This document shows, in pieces, positions 17,131 to 22,984 of a stretch of 64,000 nt of DNA. Numbering within the stretch: the stretch's first letter is position 1; the number at the start of each line of letters is the position of its first letter. The notes under the pieces were generated by a model that saw only the letters and a list, made by a program, of their open reading frames with translations, was not told where the DNA came from and ran no database searches. The position numbers and the translations under genes were made by a program. Origin of the DNA: Maribacter sp. (GTDB lineage: Bacteria > Bacteroidota > Bacteroidia > Flavobacteriales > Flavobacteriaceae); contig JAHDDP010000013.1 in assembly GCA_020629285.1 (NCBI GenBank), forward strand, positions 22,445-86,444. Direction: 5' to 3'.

Positions 17131-18118
17131 CAAAAAAATGACCAAAAGTAATCTGCTTATGAAAATAAAAAGAACAAAAGGAATATCGTGCGAAAGAGCC
17201 CGAGCTTTTCCCATCGAAAAGGCGCTGGCAAAACTAGGGCACTTTCCGACAAGGACGACCCCCAAAGAAGCTTGGTTCCTGAGCCCTTTCCGCTCAGAAA
17301 CCCAAGCCTCTTTCAAGGTATGCAAGAAACTGAATAGATGGTACGACCATGGAGCAGGAAAAGGCGGGAACGTAATAGACCTGATATGTTCGATTAGAGA
17401 ATGTACCGTAAAAGAGACATTATTATTTTTAGACGAAGATGAACCTCTTTTTTCTTTTCAGCAGCAATTGATTTTTGAGAAAAAAGAACGAGAAAATGAA
17501 AAAATTGTCATCACCGAAGTCAAGCCGATATCACATCCCGCATTGTTGGGCTATATCAAATCAAGGAACGTTCAAATTTCCATAGCCAAAAGCCATTGTA
17601 AGGAAGTCCATTACACGTTTAAGGGGAAACCGTATTTCGCCATGGGTCTACAAAATGAATCCGGTGGATGGGAGCTACGGAACAAGTACCTGAAGAACTG
17701 TACCTCTCCCAAGGATATCACATTGTTCCAAACCGGACACAACACCATGATAGTAACCGAGGGCATGTTCGATTTGCTTTCCATTGTTGATCACAGACCG
17801 GAATTGCGGCAAAAAAGCGATTTTTTAGTAATGAATTCCACAGTTTTAATCCAAAAAACAATGTCGTTTTTACAGGGGTATACTACCATAAAACTCTATC
17901 TGGACAACGATTCGAACGGGAGGTCATGTACGGAAAGGCTAATGGAACATAGGGGTGCGAAGGATATGTCTTTAATCTATACAGGCCATAAGGACATGAA
18001 CGAATGGCTTGTGGAACATACCAAAAATACTGTTGGTCAGAAAGCGCAAGATTTGTCTTTGTTGCCACAAAGACAAACTTGCTTTACTCCCGATGGTCGC
18101 AAAGTAAAAAGAAGATGA
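17093..18118 (+). CDS. Toprim-domain DNA primase of the element
   Basis: 341 residues from the ATG at 17093; an internal ATG at 17159 is also possible. Residues ~33-115 look like a DnaG zinc-binding region that has lost its cysteines (WFLSPFRSETQASFKV, WYDHGAGKGGNVIDLI). The Toprim domain follows with E223 (VTEGMFDLL) and DND at 271-273 (LYLDNDSNGR). It probably makes primers for element replication or transfer. The stop overlaps the MobC-like start by 4 nt (ATGA). Confidence 0.82.
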   Translation: MNTDALEGIHQIIKKMTKSNLLMKIKRTKGISCERARAFPIEKALAKLGHFPTRTTPKEAWFLSPFRSETQASFKVCKKLNRWYDHGAGKGGNVIDLICSIRECTVKETLLFLDEDEPLFSFQQQLIFEKKERENEKIVITEVKPISHPALLGYIKSRNVQISIAKSHCKEVHYTFKGKPYFAMGLQNESGGWELRNKYLKNCTSPKDITLFQTGHNTMIVTEGMFDLLSIVDHRPELRQKSDFLVMNSTVLIQKTMSFLQGYTTIKLYLDNDSNGRSCTERLMEHRGAKDMSLIYTGHKDMNEWLVEHTKNTVGQKAQDLSLLPQRQTCFTPDGRKVKRR

Positions 18119-18420
18119 AGAAAACCTACGTTAAATTCAGGTGCTCCATCTACGAGAAGAAGCTGCTCAATAAAAGGGCGGAACGGGCCGGTATTTCCCT
18201 CTCCGAATATTGCCGCAGTTCGGCTTTTGGAAATTCGGTCATCGAACGTTTGACCGAGGAACAATTGGCCCACTATAGAATGCTGGTGAAGTACAAGGGG
18301 AATTTTACCCGCATCAGTAATATGTTCAGGAAGCACAATCCGAAACTGGCCAACGAGGTCGAGGCCTTGGCAGCGGAAATAAGAAAACACCTCCATAACT
18401 TCAAAAGGACCAAGAAATGA
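18115..18420 (+). CDS. MobC-like mobilization accessory protein
   Basis: 101 residues from the ATG at 18115, which overlaps the primase stop. It carries a ribbon-helix-helix-like N-terminal half (YVKFRCSIYEKKLLNKRAER, AGISLSEYCRSSAFG) and a helical C-terminal half (GNFTRISNMFRKHNPKLANE), as in MobC relaxosome proteins that help open oriT. It overlaps the relaxase start by 4 nt (ATGA), a classic mobC-mobB layout. An upstream in-frame extension is discarded because it lies within the primase gene. Confidence 0.82.
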   Translation: MKKTYVKFRCSIYEKKLLNKRAERAGISLSEYCRSSAFGNSVIERLTEEQLAHYRMLVKYKGNFTRISNMFRKHNPKLANEVEALAAEIRKHLHNFKRTKK

Positions 18421-19286
18421 TAGGAAAGGGGACATCCATAGCGCACACCGGGACAAGTATCGATTACGGTTGGAACCAAGAGAAGGGTGCCGAAGTGGTC
18501 TTCAGTCAACACCTGGCAGGGGAAAACCCCAAAGAGATCACCGAGGAGTTCAGGCTGGTCCAGGAGGAGAACACGCGTTGCCAAAAGAACACCCTGAGCT
18601 TTATCCTTAGCCCGACCCAGGAGGACGGCAGGAACTTGACCAAGGCACAACTAAGGGAAATGACCCAACGATTCATAAAAGAAATGCAGCTGAAGGAACG
18701 ACAGGCCATTGCCTTCGTACACAGGGACAAGGCACATACCCATGTGCATCTGTACGTGAACCGTATTGGTTTCGACGGCAAGGCATATAACGACAGCTTT
18801 ATCGGAAAGCGCAGCCAACTGGCGGCGGAGAGCGTGGCCAAGGAAATGGGGCTGACCACGGTCAAGGAGGTACAACTGGAAAAGGAACTGGATTCCATAA
18901 AGGTCCGGCTGGAAATAAAGGACATCCATCATAAAGTAATGGAAAGCGATAGACCAAAAACATTGGACTACTACATCAAGGCCATGCAAGAAAGGAACGT
19001 GGAAGTCATCCCGACAATAAACCGGGCCAATAAGTTGCAGGGATTCCGGTTCCAATATGAAGGCCATAATTTCAAGGCAAGCGAGGTACACCGTTCCATG
19101 TCCGGGGGAAGGATAATGGCACAACTTTCCCGGAACGAAGGGATTGCCAAACCAAAAGAAGTCGGAAAATCGGTCCAATTACTTGGGAAAACGGTGGAAC
19201 TGGGTACCAACCTCGCAACGAGTATCGCCAAGAACATCATCAAGAAAACCATCAAAAGGGCCATCGACACGGGAATTGGAATTTAA
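18417..19286 (+). CDS. Relaxase / mobilization nuclease (MobP-type)
   Basis: 289 residues. The relaxase metal-binding triad HTHVHLYVNR is at 107-116 (H107, H109, H111), with H102 nearby. A tyrosine near the N-terminus (Y17 in TSIDYGW) is the candidate nucleophile. It would nick oriT and pilot the transferred strand. No helicase domain is fused, as is usual for small Bacteroidota mobilizable elements. It is co-translated with MobC, and the membrane protein gene follows by 11 bp. Confidence 0.88.
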   Translation: MIGKGTSIAHTGTSIDYGWNQEKGAEVVFSQHLAGENPKEITEEFRLVQEENTRCQKNTLSFILSPTQEDGRNLTKAQLREMTQRFIKEMQLKERQAIAFVHRDKAHTHVHLYVNRIGFDGKAYNDSFIGKRSQLAAESVAKEMGLTTVKEVQLEKELDSIKVRLEIKDIHHKVMESDRPKTLDYYIKAMQERNVEVIPTINRANKLQGFRFQYEGHNFKASEVHRSMSGGRIMAQLSRNEGIAKPKEVGKSVQLLGKTVELGTNLATSIAKNIIKKTIKRAIDTGIGI

Positions 19287-19297
19287 AACTGAAAACT

Positions 19298-19771
19298 ATG
19301 GGATATAAAAAGCTGGACGAGGTAATGGAACTGCTCACCGACGAGCTGGACGGGTTCAACAAGGCCATCGTTAGATTGGAACGCTTTACCCAAAATACGG
19401 ACAACATCAAAGTAGTACCTGATACTTCGGAAATCGAACGATTGCTCCGAGAACATTTGAATTCCGAGAAGGACGGTACTGAAAGGCTTCATGAGTCGGT
19501 TCAGGATATCAGTAGTCAGATTTCCAAGGCACGGATTATCCCAAAAACAAAATTATGGATTCACTATATGATTTGGCTCTTTAGCTTGATTATCATAGGA
19601 TATTTGGGATTTAAAGCATCCCGAATGAACGATGTTCGGGAAAAAGCCTTTTCCGAAGGCGAACAAAATGTCATATTGAGTTTGAGAGGATATTTCGAAC
19701 AAAACCCCGAGCTTTATGAATCGTACCAAAAATGGTTAAGGGAAAAAGATAGTGTTCTAGACCAAGAGTAG
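19298..19771 (+). CDS. Membrane protein of the mobilization module, hypothetical
   Basis: 157 residues with an acidic coiled-coil N-terminal half (~1-80), one membrane helix (MIWLFSLIIIGYLGF, ~90-105) and a charged C-terminal tail. It is located directly behind the relaxase gene (11-bp gap), a position often taken by a small membrane protein in Bacteroidota mobilizable elements. It may help link the relaxosome to a helper secretion channel. I do not recognise the family with certainty. Confidence 0.65.
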   Translation: MGYKKLDEVMELLTDELDGFNKAIVRLERFTQNTDNIKVVPDTSEIERLLREHLNSEKDGTERLHESVQDISSQISKARIIPKTKLWIHYMIWLFSLIIIGYLGFKASRMNDVREKAFSEGEQNVILSLRGYFEQNPELYESYQKWLREKDSVLDQE

Positions 19772-19830
19772 GGTGCGCCCTATGGAATTTTTGCTTGACG
19801 TTTATCTGCCGGAACACTACAAAAATTCCA
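19770..19830. other. Candidate oriT: inverted repeats downstream of the mob genes
   Basis: An imperfect 12-bp dyad AGGGTGCGCCCT (19770-19781) abuts a perfect 11-bp inverted repeat TGGAATTTTTG (19783-19793) with CAAAAATTCCA (19820-19830). Dyads beside a mob operon are a feature of oriT regions, but the position downstream of the relaxase gene is less usual. It could instead be a terminator or recombination site. Confidence 0.4.
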
Positions 19831-19971
19831 CAGGATCCAGGCGCAGGTAAGTTATGGTAAGATTTGGGACTCGTCCCTGAAATACCCATAAAAGACTAAC
19901 AACTATTCAATTTGACATCAAATGGTTGGAAATGGTATCATCTAAAATGTCCAACCGAAAAATATCCAATT

Positions 19972-19991
19972 GTGTTACCCATGTGTTACCC
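19972..19991 (+). repeat. Right-end copy of the tandem GTGTTACCC motif
   Basis: GTGTTACCCATGTGTTACCC, identical and in the same orientation to 8969-8988 at the other end. Each copy is a 10-bp tandem pair (TGTGTTACCC twice with one A between). It lies ~40 bp inside the tRNA 3' end. Likely integrase arm-type binding sites. Confidence 0.6.
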
Positions 19992-20000
19992 AGAACTAAA

Positions 20001-20026
20001 AAAGCCGACTCCTAAAAGTCGGCTTT
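20001..20026 (-). terminator. Element-borne terminator for the tRNA-Leu gene
   Basis: Perfect stem AAAGCCGACT (20001-20010) with AGTCGGCTTT (20017-20026). On the minus strand it follows the tRNA 3' end by ~10 bp and runs into a T-rich stretch. It replaces the original terminator at 8779-8804, which the insertion has moved 11 kb away. Confidence 0.75.
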
Positions 20027-20035
20027 CCCTTGTTG

Positions 20036-20117
20036 TACAGGCGGAGAGACTCGAACTCTCACACCTTGCGGCACTAGATCCTAAGTCTAGCGTGTCTACC
20101 AATTCCACCACGCCTGC
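20036..20117 (-). tRNA. tRNA-Leu, anticodon UAG
   Basis: 82-nt gene without encoded CCA. Acceptor stem GCAGGCG pairs with CGCCTGT (first pair G-U), with discriminator A at 20036. Anticodon arm CTAGA-CTTAGGA-TCTAG gives anticodon TAG (reads CUA). A long variable arm (with GCC-GCAA-GGT) and T arm AGAGTTCGAGTCTCT are present. It is the intact copy at the right end of the integrated element; the element restores its full 3' end. Its 5' flank is chromosomal. Confidence 0.93.
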
Positions 20118-20245
20118 ATACTTTCCAAAATCACGATATGTGATTATCGGGGTGCAAATATAATGCAAAAAATCAATTCTCTAAATTTTAGCTATTTAAA
20201 AATTACGCTTTTTGTACTTTTATCGAAAGTCATATAAAAAAGTAC

Positions 20246-21637
20246 ATGAAAAACGTAAAGAATTATATAGCGGAAAATAAGGACAGATTTTTAAACGAAA
20301 TCATAGAACTACTTAAGATCCCGTCTGTTAGTGCAGATCCTGCTTATTCGCAAGATGTTTTAAATACCGCAGAAATGGTAAAAACTAGATTAGTGGGTGC
20401 TGGCTGCGATATTGTTGAAATTCATGAAACTGCCGGTTACCCGATAGTTTATGGCGAAAAAATTATAAATAAAGACCTACCAACCGTACTGGTTTATGGT
20501 CATTATGACGTACAACCTGCCGAACCATTAGAATTATGGACTTCACCACCATATGAGCCAGTTATTAAAAAAACGGACTTACACCCGGAAGGAGCCATTT
20601 TTGCACGTGGTGCTTGCGATGATAAAGGGCAAATGTACATGCACGTAAAAGCTTTGGAATTAATGGTGAAAACCGACCAACTTCCCTGTAATGTAAAATT
20701 CATGATCGAGGGTGAAGAAGAAGTTGGTAGTAACAACTTAAGCATCTACGTAGCCGAGAATAAAGAAAAACTAGCTAACGACGTTATCCTAATTTCGGAT
20801 ACGGGAATGATTGCCAATGATGTGCCGTCTATAACTACAGGTTTACGCGGACTTAGTTATGTTGAAGTAGAGGTTACTGGTCCTAATCGTGATTTACATT
20901 CTGGCTTATATGGTGGCGCTGTTGCCAACCCTATCAATATTTTGACAAAAATGATTGCTAGTCTACATGACGAGAACAATCATATTACCATTCCTGGTTT
21001 TTATGATAAGGTAGAAGAGCTTTCTGCTGAAGAAAGAGCTGAAATGGCAAAAGCACCTTTTAGTATTGAAAAATACCAAGAGGCTTTGGATATTGAATCT
21101 GTTTACGGAGAAGAAGGATATGCTACCAACGAACGCAACTCTATCAGACCAACATTAGATGTTAATGGTATTTGGGGCGGATATACTGGCGAAGGTGCAA
21201 AAACAGTTATTGCTAGTAAGGCTTTTGCAAAAATATCTATGCGATTGGTACCGAACCAAGATTGGAAAGAAATTACCGATTTATTCAAAACACATTTTGA
21301 AGCTATTGCTCCAAAAGGTGTGAAGGTAGTCGTAAAACCTCACCATGGCGGACAAGGGTATGTAACGCCTATTGATACCATTGCATACCAAGCAGCATCC
21401 AAGGCTTATGAAACTACCTTTGGTAAAAAACCGATACCGCAACGTAGTGGTGGTAGTATTCCAATTGTTTCTCTATTTGAACAAGAACTAAAAAGCAAGA
21501 CCATACTTATGGGCTTTGGCTTGGATAGTGATGCTATACACTCTCCTAACGAACATTTCGGAGTATGGAACTATTTTAAAGGAATTGAAACCATCCCTTA
21601 TTTCTATGAATATTTTACTGAGATGACCAAGAAGTAA
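20246..21637 (+). CDS. M20 family dipeptidase
   Basis: 463 residues, the usual length for the M20/ArgE-DapE-CNDP group. Metal-binding motif VYGHYDVQP (H86, D88), bridging Asp in RGACDDKGQ, the EGEEEVGS motif (~155-162) with general base and metal ligand, and a dimerisation/lid domain in the middle. No signal peptide, so probably a cytoplasmic zinc dipeptidase. It stands alone between the tRNA-Leu gene and a palindromic repeat. Confidence 0.9.
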   Translation: MKNVKNYIAENKDRFLNEIIELLKIPSVSADPAYSQDVLNTAEMVKTRLVGAGCDIVEIHETAGYPIVYGEKIINKDLPTVLVYGHYDVQPAEPLELWTSPPYEPVIKKTDLHPEGAIFARGACDDKGQMYMHVKALELMVKTDQLPCNVKFMIEGEEEVGSNNLSIYVAENKEKLANDVILISDTGMIANDVPSITTGLRGLSYVEVEVTGPNRDLHSGLYGGAVANPINILTKMIASLHDENNHITIPGFYDKVEELSAEERAEMAKAPFSIEKYQEALDIESVYGEEGYATNERNSIRPTLDVNGIWGGYTGEGAKTVIASKAFAKISMRLVPNQDWKEITDLFKTHFEAIAPKGVKVVVKPHHGGQGYVTPIDTIAYQAASKAYETTFGKKPIPQRSGGSIPIVSLFEQELKSKTILMGFGLDSDAIHSPNEHFGVWNYFKGIETIPYFYEYFTEMTKK

Positions 21638-21657
21638 ATGGTTGACAGTTTAATATA

Positions 21658-21752
21658 AAACGTCTTTGCGAGTTTAGCGAAGCAATCTGTAACTGTAAAA
21701 CACGAAACTTGCAGATTGCTTCATCGCTAAAAAGCTCCTAGCAAAGACGTTT
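21658..21752. repeat. Intergenic imperfect palindrome with AAGCAATCTG/CAGATTGCTTC cores
   Basis: Outer arms AAACGTCTTTGC (21658-21669) and GCAAAGACGTTT (21741-21752) match perfectly; inner arms GCGA/AGCAATCTG and CAGATTGCTTC/TCGC pair with small bulges. It could fold as one long hairpin after the dipeptidase gene. Such CGTCTTTGCGAG...AAGCAATC units occur widely in Bacteroidota intergenic DNA, so this is likely one copy of a dispersed REP-like family. Confidence 0.65.
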
Positions 21753-21815
21753 ATTTTATTCTAGAAGTATTTTTTTATAGATGATATACTGATTTTAAGA
21801 ACCTACAATCAACAA

Positions 21816-22394
21816 CTAAATTTTCTTCACGTACTTTGTAATAATAACGGTCATTGTTGGTCCTACTTTACCTTCAATGTATTCTGCATTTTCACGGTCT
21901 AAAGAAATTCTACGCACGGCAGTACCTTGTTTAGCTACTTGGCTAGACCCTTTAATTTTTAAGTCCTTCACCAGAACTACACTATCGCCATTTTCAAGTA
22001 TTACACCATTGACATCTCGGTGAATTATTTTCTCGCTTTCTGCTAATCCTTCGCCAGTAGCTTTTGCCCAATCTAAAACCTCTGGTTCCAAATACATCAT
22101 ATCCAGCAAATCTTTAGGCCAGCCTTCAGATTTTAATCTAGACAACATTCTCCAAGCTACAACTTTTACTGAATCATATTCACTCCACATACTATCGTTC
22201 AGACAACGCCAGTGGTTAGCATCCATTTGTACTGGGTCTTCAATTTGGGTACGGCATGTTTCGCAAGCCAAAATACTTGAATCTACTCCGCTTATAGAAA
22301 CCGGTTCTACTTCAAAAACCTCTAAATTATCGGTTCCCGTACATAATTCGCAAGTGGAGCCACTACGCGCTTCCAAATCTGCTAATACACTCAT
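21816..22394 (-). CDS. PhnA domain-containing protein
   Basis: 192 residues. An N-terminal zinc-ribbon-like region with CELC and CETC pairs is followed by a C-terminal PhnA domain (~130-192: DVNGVILENGDSVVLVKDL, LKIKGSSQVAKQGTAVR). Despite the name, PhnA-domain proteins have no proven role in phosphonate use. No signal or membrane segment. Monocistronic and divergent from the BlaI gene. Confidence 0.85.
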   Translation of the reverse strand: MSVLADLEARSGSTCELCTGTDNLEVFEVEPVSISGVDSSILACETCRTQIEDPVQMDANHWRCLNDSMWSEYDSVKVVAWRMLSRLKSEGWPKDLLDMMYLEPEVLDWAKATGEGLAESEKIIHRDVNGVILENGDSVVLVKDLKIKGSSQVAKQGTAVRRISLDRENAEYIEGKVGPTMTVIITKYVKKI

Positions 22395-22552
22395 ATTATT
22401 GGTTGTTTAAGAAAACAAACTTACATCTTTTAAGTGGGTCAATTGGACCTTTCCCCAAAGAATTGGGGTCGGGCTATACATTACAAGTACACTTCGCAAA
22501 AAGCGAATGCGGGCTTTTCATTACTATCCCTAAGGCAAAAAACAAAACTTAC

Positions 22553-22614
22553 TCTACATTTGTAGAATCAAAATATATGTTCTATGTTTGTAGAACATAC
22601 TCTAAACTTGTAGA
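22553..22614 (+). promoter_or_regulatory. Three TCTA-N6-TAGA operators over the BlaI promoter (system 1)
   Basis: Dyads at 22553-22566 (TCTACATTTGTAGA), 22581-22594 (TCTATGTTTGTAGA) and 22601-22614 (TCTAAACTTGTAGA). A promoter TTG (22560-22562)-N20-TATGTTTG (22583-22590) fits the flavobacterial consensus. Operator 1 covers -33, operator 2 covers -7 and operator 3 ends 2 bp before the ATG. This is the arrangement expected for tight autorepression by BlaI. Confidence 0.8.
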
Positions 22615-22616
22615 AA

Positions 22617-22982
22617 ATGCATTTATCCAAATCAGAAGAAGAATTAATGAATATTCTATGGAAGCAAAAGAAGGCTTTCATGAAAGATTTGCTCGATGCT
22701 TACCCAGAACCCAAGCCTGCCACTACAACGGTTGCCACACTTTTAAAAAGAATGACCGACAAGAAGTTTATTGACTACAAAAACTTTGGTAGAAGTAGAG
22801 AATACTTTCCGTTGGTAAAGAAAAAAGACTATTTCTCTAAACATGTTAACGGACTCATTAAAAACTTTTTCAATGATAGTGCCAGTCAGTTCGCATCTTT
22901 TTTTACTCAAGAAACCAATTTAAGCAAATCAGAATTGGAAGAACTGAAAAAACTAATAGATGTTGAAATAGAAAAGAAGTAA
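22617..22982 (+). CDS. BlaI/MecI/CopY family repressor (system 1)
   Basis: 121 residues. Winged-helix domain ~1-75 (LSKSEEELMNILWKQKKAF, ATTTVATLLKRMTDKKFIDY) and a C-terminal dimerisation helix region (~80-121). It probably represses its own operon by binding the three upstream dyads, with release by cleavage triggered by the M56 protein encoded 2 bp downstream. The inducing signal is unknown; the pairing does not by itself imply beta-lactam resistance, since no beta-lactamase is nearby. Confidence 0.9.
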   Translation: MHLSKSEEELMNILWKQKKAFMKDLLDAYPEPKPATTTVATLLKRMTDKKFIDYKNFGRSREYFPLVKKKDYFSKHVNGLIKNFFNDSASQFASFFTQETNLSKSELEELKKLIDVEIEKK

Positions 22983-22984
22983 TT

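Larger units (their letters stand above)
8808..20065. mobile_element. Integrative and mobilizable element (~11.2 kb) in tRNA-Leu(UAG)
   Basis: A directly repeated copy of the tRNA-Leu 3' end (8808-8841 identical to 20032-20065, with further identity at 8846-8862 and 20070-20086) bounds a block holding a tyrosine integrase at one end, a replication module (HTH, primase-helicase, Toprim primase), a mobilization module (MobC-like, relaxase) and a cargo operon. There is no type IV secretion or phage structural gene, so it should depend on a helper for transfer. Gene order and a tRNA 3'-end target fit an IME. GC content of the mob, replication and cargo parts is visibly above the flanking chromosome, while the integrase gene is as AT-rich as the host. 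Confidence 0.9.

Noticed and set aside
9022..19771. Prophage
   Set aside because: A tyrosine integrase and primase occur, but there is no capsid, terminase, portal, tail or lysis gene, while a MobC/relaxase pair is present.
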